56,925 nt of DNA, taken from Rhodobacter sp. (GTDB lineage Bacteria; Pseudomonadota; Alphaproteobacteria; Rhodobacterales; Rhodobacteraceae). The stretch covers positions 1 through 56,925 of the forward strand of contig JASJCA010000060.1 of the NCBI GenBank assembly GCA_030066215.1, written 5' to 3'. The translations under genes were made by a program, and so were the position numbers. Position 1 is the stretch's first letter, and each line of letters starts with the position of its first letter. This document shows positions 25,969 to 35,090 of the stretch, one piece after another. The notes under the pieces were generated by a model. It searched no databases. It had not been told where the DNA came from and saw nothing but the letters and a program-made list of their open reading frames with translations.

Positions 25969-26102
25969 GCCCGCCGCCTTAGCACGGTTGACCGGCGCGA
26001 CCGAGCACGGTTGCTCGACGAGACGTCCAATGCTGCGATGCGGGGTGGATTACCTTGTCCTTCGCAGCCTAAAAGACGAGGCGGGCAAGACGAGGCAAAG
26101 TC

Positions 26103-26729
26103 ATGTTTTTCGAGGAAGGCTGGGTGCCGCTCAGCGAGGCGACGGCGGAAGTGTTCCGACGGCTCCAAGCGCTGAAAGCCGCCGGCGGGATCGGCGAGGG
26201 CCAAGGCAGTCTGAAGCTGATTCTGGCGATCTCGGTCTGGGATATCTGCGACGCGTCCACCAAGGTGGGTGTTACAGCGGCGGACGGCACTGTGATCGCG
26301 GCGTCAAAGGACCTCGTCGCCTGGGCCGATCCGCGCGAGTTGTTCAACGAACATCTCAGCCTTCAAGCTGGCAGCGTGGGCTCGTCGCCCATCTCGGATG
26401 CCGAAGACAAGGCGCCGTCCGAGGCGGAGCTGAAAGCACGCTACGGACCGTTTCTGAACCTGCCGGTGGTGATCCCTGTCAACAACTTCCAATCCTCAAT
26501 GACCTTTCTTGCCGAAGAGGTCAGCGGAAACCCCAGCAAGGACGAGGAGATCGTCAACGGCGCGCGAACGATCCTGAAAATGGTCGATGGCGGCGAGCTC
26601 GTCACGCGCGAGATCGCCCGCACCGCACTCGGGGCGACCATGTCGCGGCGCAAATTCAAACTTGCGTGGGCGATCGCGGCGCAGCATCGCGACCACCTGT
26701 CGGCGCCGAATCGGTGGCTGGGAATGTAG
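26103..26729 (+). CDS. hypothetical protein, unrecognised
   Basis: A 208-residue soluble protein I do not recognise. The N-terminal part has SEATAEVFRRLQALKAAGGI and a VWDICDASTKVGV segment; the middle is acidic (DAEDKAPSEAELKARYG); the C-terminus (VTREIARTALGATMSRRKFK) looks like a short helical, possibly helix-turn-helix region. Codon use resembles its neighbours, so a real gene is likely, although a longer open frame in another phase spans the same bases and is not believable upstream of the Hint gene. Divergent from the VOC fusion gene. Confidence 0.55.
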   Translation: MFFEEGWVPLSEATAEVFRRLQALKAAGGIGEGQGSLKLILAISVWDICDASTKVGVTAADGTVIAASKDLVAWADPRELFNEHLSLQAGSVGSSPISDAEDKAPSEAELKARYGPFLNLPVVIPVNNFQSSMTFLAEEVSGNPSKDEEIVNGARTILKMVDGGELVTREIARTALGATMSRRKFKLAWAIAAQHRDHLSAPNRWLGM

Positions 26730-26848
26730 ACGGCGACCCAGGAATTCGAGGCTGCGGATTTCGCGAAATCGCCGCAATTCCGACCGGCACGCACCACGAT
26801 CGGCGGGCATCATTTGCGGCGACCGAAACGCTCCGCAAAAGGCATCCA

Positions 26849-27469
26849 ATGGCCTACGCTTGTCCGTCCAGACCCGCCCCGCCTCCGGCCCATCGTGGCC
26901 CGCTGATCGAGGTGCCCGGCGGCCGCATCCCGATGCAAGAACTGCAGACCGGCGATCTGGTGCGCACCAAAGACCACGGGTTTCAGCCGGTGCGCTGGAT
27001 CGGACGTCGGCGGCTGCAACGTGCGGATTTCGCGGCCGACCCCGCACTGCGCCCGATCCGGATCCGGGCGGGGGCGCTTGGCCCGGCGACACCTGCCCAC
27101 GATCTGGTCGTCTCGCCGCAGCATGGTGTGCTGCTGGACGACTGGCGCTGCGCGCTCTTGTTCGGCGAGGACGAGATGCTGGTCCCGGCCGCCGCTTTGC
27201 TGAATGACCACAACGTCACCGTCGACCGCGCCGCCGAAGAAATCGCCTACTGCGACCTGATCTTCGACCGCCACGAAATCGTCTACGTCAACGGCGCAGA
27301 GACAGAAAGCTGCCATCCCGGTGCGGCGCATTCCGGCGACGCCGATGACACCGGGCGGGACGAGCTGTTGAAGCTTTTTCCAGAACGTGACGTCGAGCGC
27401 GACGGCTGTGGCTGGTCGGCCCGTGCGACACTGAAGCGCCACGAAGTCGCGGTGCTCCGCGCGATCTGA
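26849..27469 (+). CDS. stand-alone Hint-domain protein
   Basis: A 206-residue protein consisting mainly of a Hedgehog/intein (Hint) module: LIEVPGGRIPMQELQTGDLV, GFQPVRWIGRRRL, then HDLVVSPQHGVLL and AEEIAYCDLIFDRHEIVYV. Such modules usually follow Ca-binding repeats in Rhodobacterales exported proteins. Here the position normally held by the nucleophilic Cys (before TLI) is Pro/Ala in PPAHRGPLI, so self-cleavage is doubtful. The start at 26849 is uncertain because the frame is open far upstream, but that upstream stretch overlaps the preceding gene in another phase. Confidence 0.7.
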   Translation: MAYACPSRPAPPPAHRGPLIEVPGGRIPMQELQTGDLVRTKDHGFQPVRWIGRRRLQRADFAADPALRPIRIRAGALGPATPAHDLVVSPQHGVLLDDWRCALLFGEDEMLVPAAALLNDHNVTVDRAAEEIAYCDLIFDRHEIVYVNGAETESCHPGAAHSGDADDTGRDELLKLFPERDVERDGCGWSARATLKRHEVAVLRAI

Positions 27470-27553
27470 TCGGATCGGAACGCGCCGCCGACCCTCCGCT
27501 TTCCGATTGCCACCTGCCCGCCAGCCGTTAGTGTCGGCGGCGGAGGACGCGCG

Positions 27554-28486
27554 ATGGGCACGATGATCAGCGTCGAGAGTGTCGCCAAGACCTACGATTC
27601 GGGGCTGGTGGCGCTGAACGACGTGTCGCTTCAAATCGAAGAGGGCGAGATCCTGGCGTTGCTCGGTCCCAACGGGGCGGGCAAGACCACGCTGATCTCG
27701 ATCATCTGCGGCATCACCAATCTCAGCGCCGGCCGGGTGACTGTCGGCGGGCACGACGTGGTGCACGACTACCGCGCGGCGCGGCGGATGATCGGGCTGG
27801 TGCCGCAGGAGATCGCGCTGGAGCCGTTTGAGCGGGTATGGAACACCGTGCGGCTGTCGCGCGGGCTGTTCGGGCTGCCCAGCGACGATGCCTATCTCCA
27901 GGATGTGCTGCAGAAGCTGTCGCTCTGGGACAAGCGCGGCGCGCAGGTGCTGGAGCTCTCGGGCGGCATGAAGCGCCGGGTACTGATCGCCAAGGCACTG
28001 AGCCACGCGCCGCGCGTGCTGTTTCTCGACGAGCCGACTGCAGGCGTCGACGTGGAACTGCGCAAGGACATGTGGGAGATCGTGCGCGAACTGAAGGCCC
28101 AGGGCGTCACCATCATCCTGACCACGCATTACATCGAAGAGGCCGAGGCGATCGCCGACCGCGTCGGCGTGATCAACCGTGGAGAGATCCTGCTGGTCGA
28201 AGAAACCCAGGCGCTGATGCGGCGGATGGGCCAGAAGGAGATGGTGATCGAGCTGCAGGCCCCGGTCGACGCGATTCCCGAGGCACTGGGCAAATACAAC
28301 CTCGCGCTCGGCGACGACCCCTGCCGACTGGTCTATTCCTACGTCACCCAGGCCGGACGCCGGCCGGGCATCACCGCGCTTTTGTCCGACATTTCGGCCG
28401 CTGGGCTGGTCCTGCGCGACGTACAGACGAGGCAGTCGAGCCTCGAGGACATCTTCGTCGACCTGGTGCGGGAGCCGGCGGCATGA
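27554..28486 (+). CDS. ABC-2 exporter ATP-binding protein (YadG-like)
   Basis: A 310-residue ATPase with Walker [11 protein letters not shown] near 37-46, signature LSGGMKRRV near 137-145, Walker [13 protein letters not shown] near 155-166 and switch His in TTHYIEE. The length and the C-terminal extension after about 215 fit the YadG group. Its stop overlaps the ATG of the permease gene, so both are made together. Substrate unknown. Confidence 0.88.
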   Translation: MGTMISVESVAKTYDSGLVALNDVSLQIEEGEILALLGPNGAGKTTLISIICGITNLSAGRVTVGGHDVVHDYRAARRMIGLVPQEIALEPFERVWNTVRLSRGLFGLPSDDAYLQDVLQKLSLWDKRGAQVLELSGGMKRRVLIAKALSHAPRVLFLDEPTAGVDVELRKDMWEIVRELKAQGVTIILTTHYIEEAEAIADRVGVINRGEILLVEETQALMRRMGQKEMVIELQAPVDAIPEALGKYNLALGDDPCRLVYSYVTQAGRRPGITALLSDISAAGLVLRDVQTRQSSLEDIFVDLVREPAA

Positions 28487-29244
28487 ACTGGTGGGCGATT
28501 GTGGCGATCTACCGGTTCGAGATGGCGCGGACCTGGCGAACGATCTGGCAGTCGATCGTCTCGCCTGTGATCTCGACCTCGCTTTATTTCGTCGTGTTCG
28601 GCGCCGCGATCGGCAGCCGCATCAGCGAGGTCGAGGGCGTCAGCTACGGCGCCTTCATCGTGCCGGGGCTGATCATGCTGTCGGTGATCACTCAGTCGAT
28701 CGCCAACGCCTCCTTCGGCATCTACTTCCCGAAATTCATCGGTACGATCTACGAACTGTTGTCGGCCCCGGTGTCGTTTCTGGAAATCGTCATCGGCTAT
28801 GTCGGCGCGGCGGCTACGAAATCGCTGATGATCGGGATCATCATCCTGGGCACCGCCTACCTATTCGTGCCGATGCGTATCGAATACCCGCTGGCGATGC
28901 TGGCGTTTTTGACGCTGACCTGTCTGTCCTTCAGCCTCTTCGGCTTCATCATCGGTATCTGGGCGAAGAATTTCGAACAGCTGCAGCTGATCCCGTTGCT
29001 GATCATCACGCCGCTGGTGTTCCTCGGCGGCGCGTTCTACTCGATCTCGATGCTGCCGCCGCTTTGGCAGACGATCACGCTGTTCAACCCGGTGGTCTAC
29101 CTGATCTCGGGCTTCCGCTGGTCGTTCTACGGACTCGCGGACGTGGCCCTGGGCTGGAGCCTCTTGGCGATCTTCGGCTTCACCCTGCTGTGTCTCGGCG
29201 TGATCTGGTGGATCTTCCGGTCGGGCTGGCGGATCAAGAGTTGA
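28483..29244 (+). CDS. ABC-2 type permease (YadH-like)
   Basis: A 253-residue inner-membrane permease with six hydrophobic helices. [20 protein letters not shown] (about 62-81), the [12 protein letters not shown] coupling region and [19 protein letters not shown] are typical of the YadH/NodJ group. Overlaps its ATPase gene by ATGA. The double-hairpin element at 29251 begins 7 bases after the stop. Confidence 0.88.
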   Translation: MNWWAIVAIYRFEMARTWRTIWQSIVSPVISTSLYFVVFGAAIGSRISEVEGVSYGAFIVPGLIMLSVITQSIANASFGIYFPKFIGTIYELLSAPVSFLEIVIGYVGAAATKSLMIGIIILGTAYLFVPMRIEYPLAMLAFLTLTCLSFSLFGFIIGIWAKNFEQLQLIPLLIITPLVFLGGAFYSISMLPPLWQTITLFNPVVYLISGFRWSFYGLADVALGWSLLAIFGFTLLCLGVIWWIFRSGWRIKS

Positions 29245-29250
29245 GGCGGG

Positions 29251-29376
29251 TTTCGGATCGGCTTACGCCGATCCGACCAGCTGGGGGGCGCTGCCCCGTC
29301 GCCATTGGTGGCTCGCACCAATGGCGCAACCAATGGTGACCCCCCCGAGTATTTCCAACGAGAAGACGGAGCTGCG
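29251..29376 (+). repeat. dispersed double-hairpin repeat, family 2, copy 3 (diverged, longer)
   Basis: Perfect 10-bp first hairpin TCGGATCGGC/GCCGATCCGA with loop TTAC (29253-29276), then a GGGGGGCGCTGCCCC block. An extra 11-bp perfect hairpin CGCCATTGGTG/CACCAATGGCG (29300-29326) is followed by CCCCCC, GAGTATTT and AGAAGA. The first hairpin and the order match copies 1 and 2; the middle is expanded by the ATTGGTG hairpin and a third ACCAATGGT. It directly follows the ABC permease stop. Confidence 0.6.
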
Positions 29377-29469
29377 GGGGTGTCCGTCCTGTGCGGTGGC
29401 GCCATAGGAGTCGCAAATGATCGGGGGCGCGCCTTGTTCCCGGGCATGGGAGCCTCTACATCGCCCGGC

Positions 29470-30270
29470 ATGAAACGCTGGATTCCCTTCGTCAAATCGC
29501 AGCCCACGGTCGCGGTGCTGCGGCTCAGCGGCGCGATCGCCTCGGGCAACCGGTTCGGGGCGCTAAACGACGCCGGCATGGCGCCGCAGATCGAGCGCGC
29601 ATTCCGCCGCGGCAAGCCCGACGCGGTGGCGCTGATCGTCAACTCGCCCGGCGGCTCGCCGGCGCAAAGCTCGCTGATCGCGGCGCGGATCCGGCGGTTG
29701 GCCGAGGAAAAGGGTATCAAGGTCTACGCCTTCGTCGAGGACGTGGCGGCCTCAGGTGGCTATTGGCTGGCCACCGCAGGCGACGAGATCTGGGTCGATG
29801 CCAGTTCCATCGTCGGCTCGATCGGGGTGATCTACGCAAGCTTCGGCTTCCACGACCTGATCGGCCGCTACGGCGTCGAACGCCGGGTGCACACCGCGGG
29901 CAAGTCAAAATCCATGCTCGACCCGTTCCGCCCCGAAAAGCCCGAGGATGTGGAGAAACTGAAAGTCTGGCAGGGCCAGATCCACGACACCTTCATCGCC
30001 CACGTCAAGGCGCGCCGCGGCGACCGGCTAGCCCCCGACACCGAGCTCTTCACCGGCGAGGTCTGGGTCGGGCAGAAGGCGGTCGAGGTCGGGCTCGCCG
30101 ACGGCGTCGGCCATGTGGTGCCGAAGATGAAAGAGGTCTTCGGCGACAAGGTGCGATTCATTCCCTACGGCCAGCGCCGCAGCCTGATGCAGCGGCTCGG
30201 CGCGCGGGCGCTCGACGAGACGCTGGGGCTGGTCGAGGAACGCGGGCTCTTCGCCCGCTACGGCCTCTGA
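29470..30270 (+). CDS. S49 family signal-peptide-peptidase-like protease
   Basis: A 266-residue SppA/SohB-like serine peptidase. The nucleophile is expected at Ser95 in DVAASGGYWLA and the general base at Lys147 in AGKSKSMLDPF; NSPGGSPAQSS at 58-68 forms the oxyanion region. It lacks an obvious signal peptide and is the short single-domain form. Start chosen at 29470 (MKRWIPF, the family's usual opening); ATG at 29446 would add 8 residues. The next gene begins 1 base after its stop. Confidence 0.85.
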   Translation: MKRWIPFVKSQPTVAVLRLSGAIASGNRFGALNDAGMAPQIERAFRRGKPDAVALIVNSPGGSPAQSSLIAARIRRLAEEKGIKVYAFVEDVAASGGYWLATAGDEIWVDASSIVGSIGVIYASFGFHDLIGRYGVERRVHTAGKSKSMLDPFRPEKPEDVEKLKVWQGQIHDTFIAHVKARRGDRLAPDTELFTGEVWVGQKAVEVGLADGVGHVVPKMKEVFGDKVRFIPYGQRRSLMQRLGARALDETLGLVEERGLFARYGL

Positions 30271-30271
30271 C

Positions 30272-30433
30272 ATGATCGTCAAGATCGTCTTCCTGTTCCT
30301 GATCGGCATGGCCGTTCTAGCAATGTTCGGGCGGCTCAGGCTGCCCGGGCGCGACCGCCTGGGCGGGCGCAAATGCCCGCGCTGCGGCCGCTACCGCATC
30401 GGCAAGGGCCCCTGCGCCTGCGGGAAGGCCTGA
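30272..30433 (+). CDS. 53-aa membrane-anchored zinc-ribbon-like protein
   Basis: A small gene directly after the S49 peptidase. Residues 2-20 form a membrane helix (IVKIVFLFLIGMAVLAMFG); then RLRLPGRDRL and a short cysteine cluster KCPRCGRYRIG with two more cysteine positions reduced to PCACG near the end (Cys35, 38, 48, 50 approximately), likely a zinc ribbon. Tight spacing to the peptidase and to the exchanger gene (3 bases) suggests one operon. It may tether or regulate the peptidase; this is inference. Confidence 0.7.
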   Translation: MIVKIVFLFLIGMAVLAMFGRLRLPGRDRLGGRKCPRCGRYRIGKGPCACGKA

Positions 30434-30436
30434 GGC

Positions 30437-31393
30437 TTGCTGCAGGACTATCTGTTCGCCGGCTTGGGGTTGGTCATTCTGCTTCTGGCCGGCGACGCAC
30501 TGGTGCGCGGCGCGGTAAATCTGTCGCTGCGCCTGGGCATCCCGGCCCTGATCGTATCGATGACCATCGTCGCCTTTGGCACCTCGGCGCCGGAACTGGT
30601 GATCTCGATCGGCGCGGTGCTGGAGGGCGCCCCGGGCATTGCGCTCGGCAACGTGGTAGGCTCGAACACTGCCAACGTGCTCTTGGTCCTGGGCCTGCCG
30701 GCGCTGCTGAAGGGGCTCGAGACCGGCGACCACGATACACGGCGCTCCTTCGTCTTCATGCTGGCCGGGTCGATGTGGTTCATCGCGCTGGCGTTTTGGG
30801 GGCCGATCACCTGGGTGCACGGGGTTCTGCTGCTGGCCGCGCTGGCGGCGATCTTCGCCGACCAGGCCTACGAGGCGCACAAGCATCGCAAGGCGGGAAG
30901 CGCGGTCGAGGACGAGCTCGATGACCTGGAAGGCGCGGACCCGTCACTGCCCTGGTGGCGGATCGGCATGTTCATGGTGCTGGGACTGATTGGCCTGCCG
31001 CTGGGGGCCGATCTGCTGGTCGACAGCGGGGTGAACATCGCCCGGGTCTGGGGCGTCAGCGAGACGGCGATCGGCCTGACCTTGATTGCGGTGGGCACAT
31101 CCTTGCCGGAACTGGCCACGACGATGATGGCGGCGTTCCGGCGTCAGGCCGACGTGGCGCTCGGCAACGTCATCGGATCGAACATGTTCAACCTGCTGGC
31201 CATCATCGGAGTCGCGTCGCTGTTCGGCGAGATTGAGGTCGATCCGGCATTCCTGCGCTTCGATTTCTGGGTGATGCTGGGCGCCTCGCTGATCCTGTTG
31301 CCCTTCGTGCTCTACCATATCGACATGAAACGGACGTTCGGGGCGGTCTTGACCGCGCTCTACGCGGTCTATGTGATCGTCGTCCTAACCTGA
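30437..31393 (+). CDS. calcium/sodium antiporter (CaCA family, YrbG-like)
   Basis: A 318-residue inner-membrane cation exchanger with about ten helices and the two alpha repeats IVAFGTSAPELVISI (about 46-60) and IAVGTSLPELATTMMAA (about 218-234), each followed by GNVVGSN and GNVIGSN. The cytoplasmic loop between halves is acidic (VEDELDDLEGADP). TTG start at 30437 follows the small gene by 3 bases. Predicted to exchange Ca2+ for Na+ or H+. Confidence 0.88.
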   Translation: MLQDYLFAGLGLVILLLAGDALVRGAVNLSLRLGIPALIVSMTIVAFGTSAPELVISIGAVLEGAPGIALGNVVGSNTANVLLVLGLPALLKGLETGDHDTRRSFVFMLAGSMWFIALAFWGPITWVHGVLLLAALAAIFADQAYEAHKHRKAGSAVEDELDDLEGADPSLPWWRIGMFMVLGLIGLPLGADLLVDSGVNIARVWGVSETAIGLTLIAVGTSLPELATTMMAAFRRQADVALGNVIGSNMFNLLAIIGVASLFGEIEVDPAFLRFDFWVMLGASLILLPFVLYHIDMKRTFGAVLTALYAVYVIVVLT

Positions 31394-31407
31394 GGCGGAG
31401 AGCCGAG

Positions 31408-32193
31408 ATGCAGATCAAGCACGCATTGGTGACCGGCGGCGCCAAGCGTCTGGGCCGCGCCATGGCGCTGGCACTCGCGGGCGAGGGGTTCGATGTCGCG
31501 GTGCATTACGCCGGCTCGGCAGAGGCCGCCGCCGCCACGGTGGCCGAGATCGAGGCCCTGGGGCAACGCGCGGTGGCGCTGCGGGCCGATCTTCTGGACC
31601 AGGACGCCACCGAGGCGCTGCTGCCACGCGCGGCTGAGGCGCTCGGCGGGCCGGTCACGGTGCTGGTCAACAACGCCTCGATCTTCGAGCATGACGACAT
31701 CGCCACGGCCACACGCGACAGCTGGGATCGGCATATCGGGTCCAATCTGCGGGCGCCGTTCTTCCTGACCCAGGCGCTGGCGGCGCAGGCGCCCGAGGCC
31801 TCGGTGGACGAAAACGGCGAGCCGTTGGCCGAGGCGCTGGTGGTCAACATGATCGACCAGCGGGTGCGCAAGCTGTCGCCCGAATTCACCACCTACACGA
31901 TTGCCAAGATGGGGCTGTGGGCATTCACCCGGACCGCCGCCCAGGGCCTGGCGCCGCGGGTTCGGGTCAACGCAATCGGCCCCGGTCCGACGATGCAGGG
32001 CGCGCGGCAAAGCGCCCAGCACTTCGCCGACCAGCGCGCGGCGACCGTTCTGAAGCGCGGCGCGCACCCGTCGGACATCACCGCCGCGCTGCTCTATTTC
32101 CTGCACGCACCGGCGGTCACAGGCCAGCTTCTGTGCATCGATGGAGGCCAGCATCTGGCCTGGGAGACGCCGGATGTGCTGGGTGTTGAATAG
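31408..32193 (+). CDS. SDR family oxidoreductase, FolM/pteridine-reductase-like
   Basis: A 261-residue short-chain dehydrogenase. TGGAKRLGRAMA (9-20) binds the dinucleotide; the NNAS motif near 90 and the Tyr-x3-Lys pair in TYTIAKMGL near 163-167 are catalytic. The NMIDQRV segment and GGAKRLG form resemble FolM (dihydromonapterin reductase) and pteridine reductases, so a folate or pterin role is likely but not proven. Follows the exchanger by 14 bases and may share its transcript. Confidence 0.8.
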   Translation: MQIKHALVTGGAKRLGRAMALALAGEGFDVAVHYAGSAEAAAATVAEIEALGQRAVALRADLLDQDATEALLPRAAEALGGPVTVLVNNASIFEHDDIATATRDSWDRHIGSNLRAPFFLTQALAAQAPEASVDENGEPLAEALVVNMIDQRVRKLSPEFTTYTIAKMGLWAFTRTAAQGLAPRVRVNAIGPGPTMQGARQSAQHFADQRAATVLKRGAHPSDITAALLYFLHAPAVTGQLLCIDGGQHLAWETPDVLGVE

Positions 32194-32505
32194 CGCTAAC
32201 AGGGGGCTGTAAATCTGTATATACACTTGACTTTTGCACCGGTCACAGGGCCTTCACATTCCTGTTAAGATTCTATTAAGAAAATCAGGCGTTTACGCAG
32301 AATGACGAAAAATCGTGTTTGTTTTCAATAGCTTGAGATAGTGCCTAAAAATTAGGCAATACATCGAAGCGGGCCGAATACAACGAGAAATCTGCCGTGA
32401 GCGAACATTACCACCAGACTTTTCCACAGGAATCGTGGATTTGTTTTTCCTTGCGCTAGGGCACAATTCTTTGCAGGCAGGCTCGGGAATCACGAAAACC
32501 GCGAC
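32194..32505 (+). promoter_or_regulatory. AT-rich intergenic region upstream of uvrC
   Basis: No gene in these 312 bases. The stretch 32281-32340 is only 35% G+C in an otherwise GC-rich window. Notable sites: a 10-base palindrome TGTATATACA at 32216-32225, a CtrA-type site at 32265-32279, a hairpin TGCCTAA-AAA-TTAGGCA at 32342-32358, and a single near-DnaA box TTTTCCACA at 32420-32428. A CACAAT hexamer about 45 bases before the uvrC ATG could be a -10 element, without a convincing -35. Confidence 0.5.
32265..32279. promoter_or_regulatory. candidate CtrA binding site
   Basis: TTAA, seven bases, TTAA: an exact match to the full CtrA recognition pattern of alphaproteobacteria. TTAA is rare in this GC-rich DNA. 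It lies 72 bases after the FolM-like gene and 227 bases before uvrC, which is far for direct control of uvrC. Confidence 0.4.
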
Positions 32506-34383
32506 ATGACCGACACCGCGCCTCCAGACGCCGACAAGCGCCCGACGGGCCATGCTTGCATCGCCGGCTATCTCAAGACCCTCGGCACCGGCCCGGGCGT
32601 CTACCGGATGCTCGATGCCAAGAACGCCGTGCTCTATGTCGGCAAGGCGCGCAACCTCAAGGCGCGGGTCTCGAGCTACGCCCGGCCCGCCGGCCATTCG
32701 CCGCGCATCGCCCGGATGATCCACGACACCGCGGCGATGATGTTTTTGACCACGCGCACCGAAACCGAGGCGCTGCTGCTGGAACAGAACCTGATCAAGC
32801 AGCTCAAGCCGCGCTACAACGTGCTGCTCAGAGACGACAAGTCGTTCCCCAACATTCTGGTCAGCCGCGAACACGGTTTTCCGCAGATCAAGAAGCACCG
32901 CGGCGCCAAGCGCGAGAAGGGCGCCTATTACGGCCCCTTCGCCAGCGCCGGCGCGGTGAACCGGACGCTCAACCAGCTGCAGAAGGTGTTTCTGTTGCGC
33001 AATTGCTCGGACGCCACCTTCGACAGCCGTACCCGGCCCTGCCTGCTGTATCAGATCAAGCGCTGCAGCGCGCCCTGCGTGGGTTATATCGCCGAGGCCG
33101 ACTATGCCGCGCTGGTGGGCGATGCCGAACGCTTCCTGCAGGGTAAAACCACCAAGGTGCAGGCGCAGCTGGCCCGCCAGATGGAAGCGGCCAGCCAGGC
33201 GCTGGAATTCGAACGCGCCGCGGCGCTGCGCGACCGGATCCGCGCCCTGACTCAGGTGCAGTCGGCCCAGGGCATCAACCCCAAGGGCGTGGCCGAAGCC
33301 GACATCGTCGCGCTGCATCTCGATGCCGGCCAGGCCTGTGTGCAGGTGTTCTTCATCCGCGCGCACCAGAACTGGGGCAACCGCGATTATTACCCCCGGC
33401 TCGGCGGCACCGAAAGCCCGGCCGAGGTGCTGCAGGCCTTCGTCGGCCAGTTCTACGACAGCAAAGAGCCGCCGCGGCAGCTGATCCTGAGCCACGGCAT
33501 CGAAGACCCCGACCTGATGGCCGAGGCGCTGAGCGACAAGGCCGGCCGCAAAATCGAGATCCTGGTGCCGCAGCGCGGCGAAAAGGCCGAACTGGTGGCC
33601 GGCGCCCTGCGCAACGCCCGCGAGAGCCTGGCGCGCAAGATGTCAGAGACCGCGACCCAGGCGAAGCTGCTCAAAGGCGTGGCCGAGGCCTTCGGGCTCG
33701 ACGGCCCGCCGCAACGCATCGAGGTCTACGACAACTCGCACATCCAGGGCGCGCATGCGGTCGGCGCGATGATCGTCGCCGGCCCCGAGGGGCTGATGAA
33801 GGCGCAGTACCGCAAGTTCAACATCAAGGGCGAAGACCTGACCCCCGGCGACGACTTCGGCATGATGAAGGAGGTTCTGACCCGGCGCTTCAAGCGGCTG
33901 CTGAAAGAGGACCCAGACCGCGAGAACGGCGCCTGGCCCGATCTTCTGCTGATCGACGGCGGCGCGGGCCAGGTGAGCGCTGTGCACGAGATCATGGCCG
34001 AGCTCGGCGTCGAAGACATCGCGATGGTCGGCGTCGCCAAGGGCGTCGACCGCGATGCCGGCAAGGAAGAGTTCCACCGCACCGGCGCCCGGCCGATGGC
34101 GCTTAGGCACAACGACCCGATCTTGTATTTCATCCAACGCCTGCGCGACGAAGCGCACCGCTTCGCCATCGGCGCGCATCGGCAAAAGCGCGCCAAGGCC
34201 GTCGGCGCCACGCCGCTCGACGACGTCCCCGGTGTCGGCGCCACGCGCAAGCGTGCGCTTCTGACCCATTTCGGCAGCGCCAAGGCCGTCAGCCGCGCCA
34301 ACCTCGCCGATCTCAAGGCCGTCGACGGCATCTCCGACAGCCTGGCCGAAACCATCTACGCCTTCTTCCACGACCGCGGCTGA
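32506..34383 (+). CDS. uvrC: excinuclease ABC subunit C
   Basis: Nuclease subunit (625 residues) of nucleotide excision repair that makes both incisions around a lesion marked by UvrAB. Order: GIY-YIG nuclease domain ([20 protein letters not shown], about 25-45), UVR helical hairpin (about 208-245), RNase H-like 5' nuclease domain with [15 protein letters not shown] near 408 and LLIDGGAGQ near 484, and tandem helix-hairpin-helix ([20 protein letters not shown]) at the C-terminus. Full length. It has a long AT-rich upstream region of its own. Confidence 0.95.
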   Translation: MTDTAPPDADKRPTGHACIAGYLKTLGTGPGVYRMLDAKNAVLYVGKARNLKARVSSYARPAGHSPRIARMIHDTAAMMFLTTRTETEALLLEQNLIKQLKPRYNVLLRDDKSFPNILVSREHGFPQIKKHRGAKREKGAYYGPFASAGAVNRTLNQLQKVFLLRNCSDATFDSRTRPCLLYQIKRCSAPCVGYIAEADYAALVGDAERFLQGKTTKVQAQLARQMEAASQALEFERAAALRDRIRALTQVQSAQGINPKGVAEADIVALHLDAGQACVQVFFIRAHQNWGNRDYYPRLGGTESPAEVLQAFVGQFYDSKEPPRQLILSHGIEDPDLMAEALSDKAGRKIEILVPQRGEKAELVAGALRNARESLARKMSETATQAKLLKGVAEAFGLDGPPQRIEVYDNSHIQGAHAVGAMIVAGPEGLMKAQYRKFNIKGEDLTPGDDFGMMKEVLTRRFKRLLKEDPDRENGAWPDLLLIDGGAGQVSAVHEIMAELGVEDIAMVGVAKGVDRDAGKEEFHRTGARPMALRHNDPILYFIQRLRDEAHRFAIGAHRQKRAKAVGATPLDDVPGVGATRKRALLTHFGSAKAVSRANLADLKAVDGISDSLAETIYAFFHDRG

Positions 34384-34395
34384 CGGCCGTCACGA

Positions 34396-35007
34396 TCATC
34401 GTAGGATGAAGCTGGCGCACGCGGCGTCAAAACACACGCGGTCATCCGAAAGTCCGCGTTCGATCAGCAACAGGCTTTTCCTGCGCTCTTCGGCGGCCGC
34501 GGCCTCGGCCAGTCTCTCGGCTTCCCGTGCGGCTTCCTCGGCACGTTTCCTCTCCTCGGCAAGGCGCGCGGCTTCGGCCTCTGCCTGACGCTTCAGCTCG
34601 GCCTGCCGCGCTTCCTCCTCGGCCTGCGCCGCCGCGCGCGCTGCCAAGCGCGCCGCTTCCGCCGCTGCTGCCTCCGCTTCGGCCTTGGCGATGGCCGCCA
34701 GGGCTAGTTTCTCGTCTTCCTGCTGCCGTAGCAGCCGATCTCGCCGCTCCGTCACGGTCCGCAGCAGGGCCACCGGCGTCTCCAGTTCCAGGAGCGTAAT
34801 GACCCCCTCGATCTGCCTGAGTTTTTCAGGGATCGAGTTTTGCTGATCCGCCTTGGCGAGCCCTTCGCGAACCAATTGCTGGATGTCCAGATCCGGATCG
34901 TCGGGCCCGAAGAAGAACGGGATCAGGGCGATGAGACCGCCAATGATCGCCGCGAGAATCGCACCGCCGGCACCAAACATTGCTTCGGTTCGCGAGGGGG
35001 TTTTCAT
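34396..35007 (-). CDS. membrane-anchored Ala/Glu-rich coiled-coil protein
   Basis: A 203-residue protein, not recognised. One N-terminal membrane helix (about 11-33, GAGGAILAAIIGGLIALIPF), a short folded section LREIEG-like at 50-85, then a long low-complexity Ala/Glu/Arg coiled coil (about 90-180, e.g. AEAEAAAAEAARLAARAAAQ), ending in a short Cys-containing tail (VCFDAACASFILR). TolA-like composition suggests an envelope or scaffold role, without evidence. ATG at 35007 with an AGGTGAAG site; convergent with uvrC. Confidence 0.65.
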   Translation of the reverse strand: MKTPSRTEAMFGAGGAILAAIIGGLIALIPFFFGPDDPDLDIQQLVREGLAKADQQNSIPEKLRQIEGVITLLELETPVALLRTVTERRDRLLRQQEDEKLALAAIAKAEAEAAAAEAARLAARAAAQAEEEARQAELKRQAEAEAARLAEERKRAEEAAREAERLAEAAAAEERRKSLLLIERGLSDDRVCFDAACASFILR

Positions 35008-35090
35008 CTTCACCTGCCAATCACTGTCTCAAAGCACTTTTCGGGCGCGATCGCCCGGTGATCCTGGCATCTTCGTTTTCATGAAGCTAC

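Noticed and set aside
32420-32428. Near-DnaA box in an AT-rich region, suggesting a replication origin
   Set aside because: Only one box was found, and no dnaA, parA/B or other origin-linked genes are nearby.
32293-33495. A 400-codon minus-strand frame overlapping uvrC and its upstream region
   Set aside because: Most of it is antisense to uvrC; the part in the AT-rich region has no recognisable protein features.
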